Assembly: GCA_016935985.1 (NCBI GenBank)
Contig: JAFGPW010000006.1
Coordinates: forward strand, 25,047-89,046
Reading direction: 5' to 3'
DNA from: Candidatus Woesearchaeota archaeon
GTDB taxonomy: Archaea; Nanobdellota; Nanobdellia; Woesearchaeales; JAFGPW01
DNA: 64,000 nt
Shown here: piece after piece, positions 26,713-34,898 of the stretch
How the letters are laid out: every line of letters begins with the position of its first letter
Numbering within the stretch: the first letter of the stretch is position 1
Translations under genes and position numbers: made by a program
Notes under the pieces: model-generated
What the model saw: only the letters and a program-made list of their open reading frames with translations
Told to the model about the DNA's origin: nothing
Databases searched by the model: none

Positions 26713-28551
26713 ATGGCAAAGAAGCAGACCATAAAGAAGGACGACGATCCGGGGATAGTGGTGGAGAGAGACGAGCTCGCGAAGAAGCTGCCGCCCGACG
26801 CCCAGAAGAAGCTCGACCAGATCAAGGGGATCGTCGACAGGTTCCAGAAGAAGGCCATCGACAAGTTCGACAAGTACGTCTCAGGGATAGCTCTCCTTCC
26901 GCCCGACAAGAAGGAAGGGAGCGGCGAGCCGGACGTCGAGAAGATCAACCTGATGGTGCTCATCGACGACCAGGACTCCCAGCGGCTGCCGAAGGAGGAC
27001 CTGAAGGAGAAGATAACCGCGATCATCAACGGCTATGCCGCAGAGGTCGACAAAAGGCTCAGCCCCCAGATGCTGCTCCTCTCCGAGCTCTGGACGGCCT
27101 GCTTCGACGCGAAATACGACCTTCTCGACACCATCGCCATGGGCGCGCCCATCTACGACACCGGCATGCTCGCGGCGATCAGGATCGCGGAGGTCCACAA
27201 GAACATGGTCCTGAAGAAGTTCGAGAAGTATATCGTCTCCTACGTGCTCTCAGGATCGCTCATCCGCGGCGAGGCGACGCCGGACTCCGACATCGACGTC
27301 TTCATCGTGATCGACGACACCGACGTCAAGAAGATGACCCGCGCGGAGCTCAAGGACAAGCTGCGCGCGATCATCATCGGCATGGGGATGGAGGCGGGCG
27401 AGGTCACCGGCATCAAGAACAAGATCAACATCCAGGTCTACATACTCACCGACTTCTGGGACAGCCTCCGCGAGGCGAACCCGGTGATATTCACGCTGCT
27501 GCGCGACGGCGTCCCGTTCTTCGACCGCGGCATCTTCACGCCGTGGAAGCAGCTGCTCAAGATGGGCCGCATCAAGCCGAGCCAGGAGGCGATCGAGATG
27601 TTCATGTCCTCCGGCGAGCAGATGCTGAAGCGGGTCGAGTACAAGATCCGCGAGATCGGGATGGAGGACATCTACTACGCGATCCTCACCCCGTCGCAGG
27701 CCGCGCTCATGCTCTGGGGGATGGCGCCGCCGGCGCCGAAGGAGACCGCGAAGCTGATGCGCGAGATCTTCGTCAAGAAGGAGAGGATGTTCGAGGAGGA
27801 GCACATCAGGATACTCGAGAAGACCATCCAGGTGAGGAAGGACCTCGAGCACGGCACCAGGAAGGACCTGTCAGGGAAGGAGGTCGACGACCTGCTCAAG
27901 GACGCGCAGAAGTTCCTCAAGCGGATCGAGACGCTCTTCTCCGAGATCGAGGTCAAGCGCGAGAAGGAGTCGGTGACGCACATCTACGAGACCGCGATGA
28001 CGATCGTGCGCGACATCATGCGCATCGAGGGCATCGAGCGGCGAAAGGACCGCGACATCCTCGTCCTCTTCAGGGAGGAGCTCATCGAGGAGGGGAAGGT
28101 CCCTGACCGCTACCTGCGCATCCTCACCGACATCGTCGGCGCGAAGAAGGACTTCGACGCCGGCAGGCTCAGCAAGGCGACGATCGAGAAGGTCAAGAAG
28201 ACGAGCCAGGAGTTCATCAAGTTCATGATAGAGTACATGCAGCGCAAGCGCGGCCGCGAGATCGAGCGGTGCAAGATACGGGTCAGGCACGGCGAGCGTT
28301 TCGGCGAGATCCTCCTCCTGGACAAGACCGCGTTCATCATCCACGACATCGAGCATGAGGACAAGGAGATATCCAAGGCGCCGATCAGGAAGGACGGCTC
28401 GCTCGGCATGCCGACGCAGTCGAGCCTCGAGGAGCTCGAGAAGCACCTCGCCACGATCGAGATCCCGGAGAAGGCCTTCATCAAGGAGCCGATATTCGAG
28501 AACCTCAGGGAGCTCTTCGGGAAAGACGTCGAGGTGCTCATCAACTACTAG
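26713..28551 (+). CDS. Tandem nucleotidyltransferase-domain protein, first copy degenerate (612 aa)
   Basis: The start is the ATG directly after the GTG of the ORF track, with GAGGGG upstream. Residues of about 181-195 carry the polymerase-beta-type signature GSLIRGEATPDSDID, with metal-binding Asp at about 193 and 195. The usual third carboxylate strand reads INIQVYIL, so the third Asp may be replaced. Residues of about 52-160 repeat the same fold pattern (LMVLIDDQD...LKEKITAII...PIYDTGML versus VFIVIDDTD...LKDKLRAII...PFFDRGIF). In that copy the signature has decayed (EPDVEKIN) and the catalytic Asp positions are lost. The C-terminal half is a long helical/coiled region (about 340-510) plus a small terminal domain. 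An RNA- or small-molecule nucleotidyltransferase role is inferred. Confidence 0.72.
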   Translation: MAKKQTIKKDDDPGIVVERDELAKKLPPDAQKKLDQIKGIVDRFQKKAIDKFDKYVSGIALLPPDKKEGSGEPDVEKINLMVLIDDQDSQRLPKEDLKEKITAIINGYAAEVDKRLSPQMLLLSELWTACFDAKYDLLDTIAMGAPIYDTGMLAAIRIAEVHKNMVLKKFEKYIVSYVLSGSLIRGEATPDSDIDVFIVIDDTDVKKMTRAELKDKLRAIIIGMGMEAGEVTGIKNKINIQVYILTDFWDSLREANPVIFTLLRDGVPFFDRGIFTPWKQLLKMGRIKPSQEAIEMFMSSGEQMLKRVEYKIREIGMEDIYYAILTPSQAALMLWGMAPPAPKETAKLMREIFVKKERMFEEEHIRILEKTIQVRKDLEHGTRKDLSGKEVDDLLKDAQKFLKRIETLFSEIEVKREKESVTHIYETAMTIVRDIMRIEGIERRKDRDILVLFREELIEEGKVPDRYLRILTDIVGAKKDFDAGRLSKATIEKVKKTSQEFIKFMIEYMQRKRGREIERCKIRVRHGERFGEILLLDKTAFIIHDIEHEDKEISKAPIRKDGSLGMPTQSSLEELEKHLATIEIPEKAFIKEPIFENLRELFGKDVEVLINY

Positions 28552-28568
28552 GTTATAAGGTGACCGCC

Positions 28569-29117
28569 ATGAAGACCGGCTACAGGGTGGGTGACGCGAT
28601 GACCAAGCGTCCGGTGTTCGTCGCGCCGGGGACACTGCTCGAGGAGTGCGCGCGGCTGATGGCGGAGCACCATGTGGGCTCGCTCATCATCAAGGATGAC
28701 GGCGCGCTCCTTGGGGTGATCACCGAGCAGGACATCATCAGGAAGGTCGTCGCGAAGGGCGGTAACCCGGTCGGGAAGAAGGTGGAAGGGTATATGGTCA
28801 AGAAGGTCGTGACCATCTCGCCTGAGGCGGACATCTACGAGGCGCTCGTCAAGATGCGCGACCTCAACATCAGGCAGCTGCCGGTGCTCCACGGAAAGGA
28901 CCTCATCGGGCTGCTCACGCTGAAAGATATCCTCAAGATAGAGCCCTCGCTCTTCGACCTGCTCGTCGAGCGCTTCGAGCTCCGCGAGGAGAAGGAGAAG
29001 CCCATCTACCAGCCTTCGGAGAAGGAGGGCATCTGCGAGCAGTGCGGCGCCTACACGAAGGAGATCGTCGAGGTCGAGGGCTCGCTGCTCTGCGAGAGCT
29101 GCGCAAAGAACGTCTAG
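28569..29117 (+). CDS. CBS-pair protein with C-terminal zinc ribbon (182 aa)
   Basis: The ATG at 28569 is chosen over the GTG at 28560 because AAGGTGA lies 5 bases upstream of it. Two CBS motifs (about 8-60 VGDAMTKRPVFVAPGTLLEE...GVITEQDIIRKV and about 75-130 VKKVVTISPEADIYEALVKM...GLLTLKDILKIEP) form a Bateman module, which in known proteins binds adenine nucleotides. The last 40 residues hold CEQCGAY...CESC, a zinc ribbon. The CBS plus Zn-ribbon architecture is typical of archaeal regulators. It follows the nucleotidyltransferase gene by 17 bp, so the nucleotide sensor may regulate that enzyme; this is inference. Confidence 0.85.
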   Translation: MKTGYRVGDAMTKRPVFVAPGTLLEECARLMAEHHVGSLIIKDDGALLGVITEQDIIRKVVAKGGNPVGKKVEGYMVKKVVTISPEADIYEALVKMRDLNIRQLPVLHGKDLIGLLTLKDILKIEPSLFDLLVERFELREEKEKPIYQPSEKEGICEQCGAYTKEIVEVEGSLLCESCAKNV

Positions 29118-29199
29118 GCGCAGGCGCTAGGAAAATCATATACTGAACCAGGATAAAAGCCGCCTGGTATACTTTTTTCTATATCCATTTCGAAAGTTT

Positions 29200-29209
29200 T
29201 TTATAATAA
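29200..29209 (+). promoter_or_regulatory. TATA box of the paralogue-pair operon
   Basis: TTTATAATAA is centred about 26 bp before the ATG at 29229 and only 13 bp before the ATG at 29217. It supports the downstream start. Confidence 0.45.
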
Positions 29210-29228
29210 GCTCGCCATGGGCTGGAGC

Positions 29229-29750
29229 ATGGAAGTAGAGAAGGGGACAAGCTTCATCATCAAGTACAAGGGCATCTTCGACATGGACCGCCTCTACATC
29301 GTGTGCCGGCAGTGGTTCGAGGACAAGCTCATGGAGTTCCATGAGGAGACCTACAAGTACAAGGTCCCCTCCCCGCTCGGCTCGGAATACGAGCTCGCGT
29401 GGAAGGCGTGGCGCAAGCTCGACGAGTACGCCAAGATGTGGATCAACGTCGCCTGGAAGCTCTGGGAAGCGACCGAGGTCGAGGTCATGGTCGACGGCAA
29501 GAGGAAGAAGATGGAGAAGGCGCGCGTGCGGATCGTCATCGACTGGAAGATCGACCTCGACTACCAGAACCGGTTCGACAGCCCGTTCGGAAGGCATATA
29601 AACAGGTTCTACCTCAAGTTCGTGTACAAGAAGAAGCTCGACAACCTGGTGACCGACATGGCGCATTACAAGGCCCTCGAGCTCCAGACGCTCATCAAGG
29701 AGGAGCTCGCGATGGCGACGAGAGGCAACGAGTTCGCGAGCGTGTGGTGA
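29229..29750 (+). CDS. Hypothetical protein, first of a tandem paralogous pair (173 aa)
   Basis: The ORF track starts at 29217. The ATG at 29229 is preferred from the TATA spacing and because MEVEKGTSF then aligns with the start of the downstream paralogue. It is soluble, rich in Trp, Tyr and Lys, with alternating strands and helices (DMDRLYIVCRQWFED, WKLWEATEVEVMVDGK, INRFYLKFVYKKKLDNL). It aligns throughout with the 166-aa product 6 bp downstream. The shared pattern is KGIFD/EGLLD, then RQWF/DFWF, EYAKMWINVAW/DYLKIVMRVQF, then NRFYLKF/HQLFDHYV. No named family is recognised. A heterodimer is a reasonable guess. Confidence 0.7.
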   Translation: MEVEKGTSFIIKYKGIFDMDRLYIVCRQWFEDKLMEFHEETYKYKVPSPLGSEYELAWKAWRKLDEYAKMWINVAWKLWEATEVEVMVDGKRKKMEKARVRIVIDWKIDLDYQNRFDSPFGRHINRFYLKFVYKKKLDNLVTDMAHYKALELQTLIKEELAMATRGNEFASVW

Positions 29751-29756
29751 GGTTGC

Positions 29757-30257
29757 ATGGTTGAACGCAAGATACTCATCGACCAGGCGAGACTCCAGTA
29801 CGAGGGCCTGCTCGACGTGAACGAGTTCTACAAGATGACAGACTTCTGGTTCCGCGAGAAGGGCTACGACAAGTGGGAGTGGAAGAACTACGAGCACGTC
29901 TACAAGTCGGGAAAGCAGGTCGAGCTCGAGATAACCCCCTGGAAGAAGGTGACCGACTACCTCAAGATCGTGATGCGCGTGCAGTTCCTGATGAAGAACA
30001 TCAAGGATGTGGTGGTGACGAAGGACGGCGTCAAGGTCAAGCTCCAGCAGGGAAGCGTCCTCGCCGTGTTCACGACGTACATGGAGTCCGACTACGAGCA
30101 CCGCTGGGAGGCGCAGCCGATATTCTACTTCCTGCACCAGCTCTTCGACCACTACGTCTTCAAGATCAACACCGAGCGCTACGAGGCGCAGGCGGTGAAG
30201 GAGACGAACGAGATCCGCGACCTGATGAAGAGCTACCTCAACCTGTTCAGGTTCTGA
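29757..30257 (+). CDS. Hypothetical protein, second of a tandem paralogous pair (166 aa)
   Basis: This is a paralogue of the preceding 173-aa protein with the same length and order of motifs (YEGLLDVNEFYKMTDFWF, WKKVTDYLKIVMRVQFLMKN, IFYFLHQLFDHYVFKINTERY). It begins 6 bp after the upstream stop with GTGAGGTTGC as a weak Shine-Dalgarno context, so the pair is one transcript. Both have an unusually high content of aromatic and basic residues. The fold may be a beta-barrel or alpha+beta ligand-binding domain, but nothing in the sequence identifies a ligand. Confidence 0.7.
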   Translation: MVERKILIDQARLQYEGLLDVNEFYKMTDFWFREKGYDKWEWKNYEHVYKSGKQVELEITPWKKVTDYLKIVMRVQFLMKNIKDVVVTKDGVKVKLQQGSVLAVFTTYMESDYEHRWEAQPIFYFLHQLFDHYVFKINTERYEAQAVKETNEIRDLMKSYLNLFRF

Positions 30258-30302
30258 AAGCCGCGCAAACCTTTAATACGACCCCTTTCTTCCCCCGACC
30301 GC

Positions 30303-31805
30303 ATGGTCCACGAGACGATCATCAGGGTGCTCATCGCGTTCGGGATACTCATCGTCGGGTTCGCGGCGTCGCGCATCGGCGAGGGGATGATCACGCGGCA
30401 GTACCGCAAGCGCCACGGCGTGCGGCTGCGGAAGGTCGCGCCTGCCAGGCTCTTCGCCTTCATCGTGAACGTCATCTCCCTCATCCTCGCGCTGTCGGCG
30501 CTGAACGTCACCGTCGGCGAGGATACGCTGGGCCGTGCGCTCGAGCTCCTGCCGACAGCCATCTCTGCCGTTCTCCTGCTCGTCCTCGTGATCGTCCTCG
30601 TCGGCTTCATCATGCACGCGGTGCGCCTCTTCGTCGAGAACTCGGGGCTGCTGCGGCTGATCGAGGAGTACGACCGGACAGCCCTCTACGACCTCGGCCT
30701 CATCGCCATCAGGATCATCCTCTATGCGCTCCTCGGCATCGTCGCGCTCAGCGTCGCGGGCGTCGAGACAGGATACGTGACGCGCATCATCTCCTTCATA
30801 GCGTATCCGATCCTCATCTTCCTGCTCGTCGCGCTCCTCGTCGCCTGCCAGGACGCGCTTCGGAACCTCGCGGCCGGCTACTACTTCAGGCTGCATTCCC
30901 TCTTCCGGGAGGGGGAGCTCGTGAAGGTGGACGGCTCCCATCTCCAGATCAGGAAGAGCCATCACCTGGGAATCGAGCTCGAGGCGACCGAGCGGAAGAA
31001 CCAGCGCGACCGCGAATTCCTGCCCTACGGCCGGATCCTGCGCGACGGCGCCGCCTACCGGTCGGTCCATGTCGAGCTCGACTCGCTCGAGAAGATCAAG
31101 GCGCAGTTCATCGCCCAGCACCCGAGCCACTGCGGCCCGGCGTCGGCAGCCATGATCCTGCGCATATTCGGGTTCACGGTATCGCAGGAGGAGATCGGCA
31201 GGAGGGCGGGGACGATCGTCCCCGGCAGGCGCGGGATCCCCGGCGGCACGACCCCGGCCCGGCTCATCAGTGTCGTCGACGAGCTCACCGCAGGCGAGGT
31301 GGCGGGGGTCTGGATCGACGCCGACCGGATCGTCAACCTCCGCGATGAGGCGAAACGCTGGCTGAAGGACGACGCGCTGCTCATCGTGGACTACAAGAAG
31401 TCGGCGCTCTTCCCGAAGGCGTTGAAGGCCCATTATTCCGTCTGCCTCGCGGTCGAGGGAGACGAGCTGCTCATCCTCGACCCGTCGCAGAAGGCCGGCG
31501 GCGTCTTCTACGCCGACTACCGGCGCGTGCAGGCGGGCATGGACACCTATTCTGAGCTCATCGGTGGCAGGCGCGGCTATATCGTCCTCGCGCTCCGCGG
31601 CTCTGCCGCGCACAAGCGCATCAGGGACGGAAAGGTCCACTACGACCAGTATGTGCTGGGCAGGGGCATCTCGAGAAGGCTCGTCCGGCTCTACGACCTC
31701 TCGCAGGTGAAGGACGTGCTGCCGGCGAGGCTTCAGTCATATCTCGAGCAGGTCGACGGCAGGCCGAAGGTGGCGCGGCTGTGGCGGCCGGGGCAGCGGC
31801 GATGA
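30303..31805 (+). CDS. MscS-like channel domain fused to a C39-like cysteine peptidase domain (500 aa)
   Basis: The N-terminal 200 residues contain four hydrophobic helices. The fourth leads into CQDALRNLAAGYYFRLHSLFREGELVKVDG, the TM3-to-beta-domain transition typical of small-conductance mechanosensitive channels (MscS). A short beta domain follows, to about residue 255. From about 268 the sequence changes to SHCGPASAAMILR, a papain-like C39 signature with Cys at about 277. HYSVCLAVEGDELLILDPS (His at about 378, Asp at about 394) supplies the remaining catalytic triad. C39 domains normally cleave double-Gly leader peptides on ABC transporters; here the partner is a channel domain. A TATA-like CTTTAATAC lies about 30 bp upstream of the ATG. 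The fusion is clear in one uninterrupted ORF; function is inference. Confidence 0.78.
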   Translation: MVHETIIRVLIAFGILIVGFAASRIGEGMITRQYRKRHGVRLRKVAPARLFAFIVNVISLILALSALNVTVGEDTLGRALELLPTAISAVLLLVLVIVLVGFIMHAVRLFVENSGLLRLIEEYDRTALYDLGLIAIRIILYALLGIVALSVAGVETGYVTRIISFIAYPILIFLLVALLVACQDALRNLAAGYYFRLHSLFREGELVKVDGSHLQIRKSHHLGIELEATERKNQRDREFLPYGRILRDGAAYRSVHVELDSLEKIKAQFIAQHPSHCGPASAAMILRIFGFTVSQEEIGRRAGTIVPGRRGIPGGTTPARLISVVDELTAGEVAGVWIDADRIVNLRDEAKRWLKDDALLIVDYKKSALFPKALKAHYSVCLAVEGDELLILDPSQKAGGVFYADYRRVQAGMDTYSELIGGRRGYIVLALRGSAAHKRIRDGKVHYDQYVLGRGISRRLVRLYDLSQVKDVLPARLQSYLEQVDGRPKVARLWRPGQRR

Positions 31806-31814
31806 CCATCTCCA

Positions 31815-32018
31815 GGCCGGGCCCTCTATCGCCTCGAGAACCGGCCCGAGCAGGTTGTCGAAGATCCTCGTACCGTCAAGGCCTGCGGTGGAAATGCTCT
31901 CCTCCTGGTCCCGTATGCGTCCGAAGAACTCATGATATCGCCTGTTGAAGTCCCGCGGGCCGATGAGGGTTAGGGCTTCGTCCCCCACGAGCGACGGGTA
32001 GCGGAGAAGAGGTTAGGC
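31815..32018 (-). pseudogene. Gene remnant with coding signal but no proper ends
   Basis: The minus-strand frame reads LRYPSLVGDEALTLIGPRDF and then FFGRIRDQEESISTAGLDG...NLLGPVLEAIEGPAW, with strong third-position GC and sensible codon choice. It has no ATG (only a GTG inside), is preceded by a stop, and runs meaninglessly into the end of the C39-like gene. It probably is a fragment of a decayed protein gene. I do not recognise the family. Confidence 0.4.
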
Positions 32019-32159
32019 AATTTATTCTTCCGGACCTTATCATGGGCACCCTTTGTGCTGAGCGCATGAGTGGCAGGGATCATTCAAGCTTTCCGATGTA
32101 TACGACTAAGAGGTAGTGATATTCGAAATGTTTATTAATGATGATGAGAAAGGGAGGTC

Positions 32160-33050
32160 ATGGCTGTCATCAACCGCATCATCGACCATGAGCATCACCA
32201 GCTCCTCTTCGCCACCTACCCCCACAAGGTGTCCTGGATCATCAACGTGATAGCGCCACAGGGCTATTTCGACAGCATCGGCATCAAGGTCCTGCATCCG
32301 ATCGTCGGATGGTTCGAGGAGATAGGCTATGACTGGACCTGCTTCAAGGCAGGCGGCTACTACTCAGATGAAACCATCAGCATATTCGATGAGTCGTCCG
32401 GGACGAGCGAGCGGCACGAGCTCTTCCATGCCATGGTGGACGACATGCTCGGATCCACGCAGTACACTGCTCTCGAGGAGGGGATGGCGCATGCCTGGCA
32501 GTTCCTCCACAGCGATCCAGACAGGGAAGCCGGCCCCTTGTGGGAACGCTCGCTCGAGATAGCGCAGTACCTGCGCACAGCCCTCGCCAGTGCCGCCGAT
32601 ACGTATGATCCCGGCTTCCAGATTCCCCTCGACTGGACCGAGCTCCTCCTCGAGGCGGACCAGTACGCCTATTTCCCCCTCTGCTACGCGGTCTCGCGAG
32701 AGTACCGCAACGAGTCTGAGCTCAAGGACATATTCATCTCCTCGCTCGGCAGGGCCGCCAGGTACAACAATCTGAGGAAAGGGATAGATCTCCTCGTCAT
32801 GAAGACGGACATCCCGCAATCGATGAAGCGGTTCTACCGCAAGCTTCAGTTCACCGGCGCGTATGACCTCTCGCCCACGAACCAGCTGCAGGAATACGAG
32901 ACGATCGACGGCGCGGTCTACCAGATAGGCTTCCCGAGCGACGGGCAGAAGCGGTTCAAGAAGATCACCGAGATGCTCTACAGCGGCGAGGCGATCGCGA
33001 GCATCGGTGAGACCGTATCACCGCCGGCATTAGAGTTGCTCGATAGGTGA
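32160..33050 (+). CDS. Putative zincin-type metallopeptidase (296 aa)
   Basis: GGGAGGTC immediately upstream is a strong Shine-Dalgarno and fixes the ATG. Residues of about 82-100 read ERHELFHAMVDDMLG, an HExxH zinc motif in a helix. ALEEGMAHAWQF follows 12-15 residues later, where EEG/EE-AH supplies a candidate third ligand as in gluzincin-like peptidases. No signal peptide is visible, so it acts in the cytoplasm unless exported otherwise. The C-terminal half is helical. It has the same HEL[IF]H type of motif as the 326-aa protein at 24791, but the flanks do not align well. Substrate unknown. Confidence 0.62.
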   Translation: MAVINRIIDHEHHQLLFATYPHKVSWIINVIAPQGYFDSIGIKVLHPIVGWFEEIGYDWTCFKAGGYYSDETISIFDESSGTSERHELFHAMVDDMLGSTQYTALEEGMAHAWQFLHSDPDREAGPLWERSLEIAQYLRTALASAADTYDPGFQIPLDWTELLLEADQYAYFPLCYAVSREYRNESELKDIFISSLGRAARYNNLRKGIDLLVMKTDIPQSMKRFYRKLQFTGAYDLSPTNQLQEYETIDGAVYQIGFPSDGQKRFKKITEMLYSGEAIASIGETVSPPALELLDR

Positions 33051-33060
33051 TAGGACCGAT

Positions 33061-33072
33061 GCCTTTAAAAGG
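33061..33072 (+). promoter_or_regulatory. TATA box of tRNA-Leu
   Basis: GCCTTTAAAAGG lies about 38 bp before the mature 5' end of tRNA-Leu, leaving a short 5' leader to be removed by RNase P. Confidence 0.4.
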
Positions 33073-33104
33073 AGCAGGAGATTACAGCCCCCACTATGCC
33101 TCTT

Positions 33105-33232
33105 GAGGGGGTAGCGAAGCCTGGTCAAACGCGCAGGACTTAAGCGGCGAGGAATCCCCGGTTCCTGGGGTCTCCTCGGCGGAGACATCCTGTCCCCTAG
33201 CGGGTCCGAGGGTTCGAATCCCTCCCCCCTCA
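33105..33232 (+). tRNA. tRNA-Leu(UAA) with 42-nt intron
   Basis: The acceptor strands GAGGGGG and CCCCCTC pair fully; the discriminator is A. The T-arm is GAGGG-TTCGAAT-CCCTC. The anticodon stem CAGGA/TCCTG encloses CTTAAG and a following A, giving anticodon TAA (33141-33143). A 42-nt intron (33145-33186) sits after position 37 and folds as CGAGGA/TCCTCG with an inner CCCC/GGGG, as expected for a bulge-helix-bulge substrate. The long variable arm (TCCCCTAGCGGG) confirms a class II tRNA. No CCA is encoded. Confidence 0.9.
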
Positions 33233-33320
33233 TGCCTGTCGGGCCGAGCGAAGCGAGCGCCGGACATCGGTGTCGACGGACGAAACCATCGTTCCGGATC
33301 CCTCTCCTTATCATGGTCGC

Positions 33321-34898
33321 TCATCTCTTCCTGCGGATCTGCCCCTTGAGTATCCCGATCGCCCGCTGAACCTGCGGGTCGGTCTTCCTGTAGACAGAGA
33401 AGAGGCGTTCGCCGCGCATCAGCCTGAGCATCGTCTCGTACATGCGATCGGCATCGGCTTTGGGGATGCCTGTCGAGGTGTCCGGACAGGCGATGCCCGA
33501 GATCTCGCGGACTGGATCGAGGAGCGTCGTGTCATCAAGCGCCTGACTGAACGCTATCGGGTGGAAGAGGGAATAGATCGCCGTGAAATAATCTTTATGG
33601 CCGATATAGCCGGGAGCGATCGAGAGCCGTTCGTCAGGCATGATGCCGTTCCGGTCAGGGCCGATCGTGTCGCGCTTCACGTAATCGAACGCACCCATGA
33701 AATATTCCGTTATCGGGTACCGCAGCTCGCGCTGGATATGGTTCGGGGAATGGGGGAACATGACCTCGCCCACCGGGTACCTGAGGATGGTCCTCTTCCC
33801 CTTGCCTGCCGATGCTTGCGGCCTGCCATCAGCCAGGCAGACTCCCTCCATCACGATCCCTTTCCCATAGCTCGGCATGCCGACCGTGGTGATCGGATAC
33901 CCCTGGTCGTTGAGAACGCCGATGAATATCTCCGCTGCGCTCGCGGTCTCGGTGTCCATGAGGATGACGGTCGGAAGAGTCTTCGCCTTGATCGACCGGG
34001 GGATGTATAGGGACTCAAGGAGGCTGTCGAGCGAGCCGTCCGAGTCCCAGGTGACGATGTCGAGCACCTTCTGGTCTGTCTGGATGAGGGCGCTCAGCTG
34101 CCCCATCACATTCCCGAGGAAGCCGCCGCGGTTGCTGCGCAGGTCGATGATCCTCCCCTTCGCGCCGGCAGAGTCTGCCTCGGCGAGCAGCGACACCAGG
34201 GACGCTGTCGAGTCGTCCATGAAGGACTCGATACGGATATAGGTGATGCCCTCCTGCTGCTCTGCCCAGACCTCGGGCCGGTAGACATCGGCCTTGGGGA
34301 TGACCATCGCCTCCTTCTCCCGGGTGCCGGGCCTGATGTACTCGATGAGGAGCGAGTCGGTCCTCTCCTTCCTCGGATCGCTGACGAGCCTCCCCTTCTC
34401 GATGATGGTTCCCCCCCTGCTCTCCTGGAGGGTGTAGATGACGCTGCCGAGCGGGATGCGGTCGGCGTACTTCTCGGCGCGCCAGGTGATGACGAAGAGC
34501 GAGTCCTGGGTCGGCTGGCCCTTGAATCCCGGAGTCCAGAGGTCGCTCTTCCCAGAGGTCATCATATAGAGGTAGGGGTGCTTGCACGAGTCGATGAACG
34601 CCTCGATCGTCATGGTGGTGAAGACGTCGTAGATGTTGAGGGAACGGGTGCGGCTCGTCTGCTCCCAGTCAGTGTGGTGGTACCGCTTGATGACCTTGAT
34701 CAGGCTCCTGAGATCGGTCGGCAGGAAGCGTCCCTCCTCCTTCCGGTCCGATGCCGTCCTGTGTTCAGGCTGCCTCGCGTTGATCGCGCATGAGCCGAAC
34801 GAGAGCGAGAGGAGCAGCAGGAACATCCCTACCCTGTCCCGAACGCGGTCCGCCAATCCCATCATGCTTGTCGCCCTGGGCCTTGATGTCCCTATCAT
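33321..34898 (-). CDS. S41 family (C-terminal processing-like) serine protease, putative lipoprotein (525 aa)
   Basis: A hydrophobic N-terminal segment, GMFLLLLSLSFGSC, suggests a signal peptide with a lipobox-like Cys. The C-terminal half has the S41 core: GRIIDLRSNRGGFLGNVM (substrate-binding strand), then ILMDTETASAAEIFIG with the catalytic Ser, and GMPSYGKGIV with the catalytic Lys about 26 residues on. Family members are Ser/Lys proteases that cut exported proteins at C-termini. Here it probably acts on the outer face of the membrane. The ATG directly follows the TGA of the 274-aa gene (TGAATG), so the two are co-translated. The start is 25 residues before the hydrophobic core, so an internal Met is possible. 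Confidence 0.82.
   Translation of the reverse strand: MIGTSRPRATSMMGLADRVRDRVGMFLLLLSLSFGSCAINARQPEHRTASDRKEEGRFLPTDLRSLIKVIKRYHHTDWEQTSRTRSLNIYDVFTTMTIEAFIDSCKHPYLYMMTSGKSDLWTPGFKGQPTQDSLFVITWRAEKYADRIPLGSVIYTLQESRGGTIIEKGRLVSDPRKERTDSLLIEYIRPGTREKEAMVIPKADVYRPEVWAEQQEGITYIRIESFMDDSTASLVSLLAEADSAGAKGRIIDLRSNRGGFLGNVMGQLSALIQTDQKVLDIVTWDSDGSLDSLLESLYIPRSIKAKTLPTVILMDTETASAAEIFIGVLNDQGYPITTVGMPSYGKGIVMEGVCLADGRPQASAGKGKRTILRYPVGEVMFPHSPNHIQRELRYPITEYFMGAFDYVKRDTIGPDRNGIMPDERLSIAPGYIGHKDYFTAIYSLFHPIAFSQALDDTTLLDPVREISGIACPDTSTGIPKADADRMYETMLRLMRGERLFSVYRKTDPQVQRAIGILKGQIRRKR

Noticed and set aside
26664-28106. 480-aa plus-strand ORF overlapping the nucleotidyltransferase gene
   Set aside because: It is a shadow in a high-GC region, rich in Arg/Gly/Ala/His with no fold-like pattern; the 612-aa frame has the family motifs.
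30273-31640. 455-aa minus-strand ORF opposite the MscS-C39 gene
   Set aside because: Antisense shadow with Asp/Glu/Arg low-complexity composition; the plus frame has clear domains.
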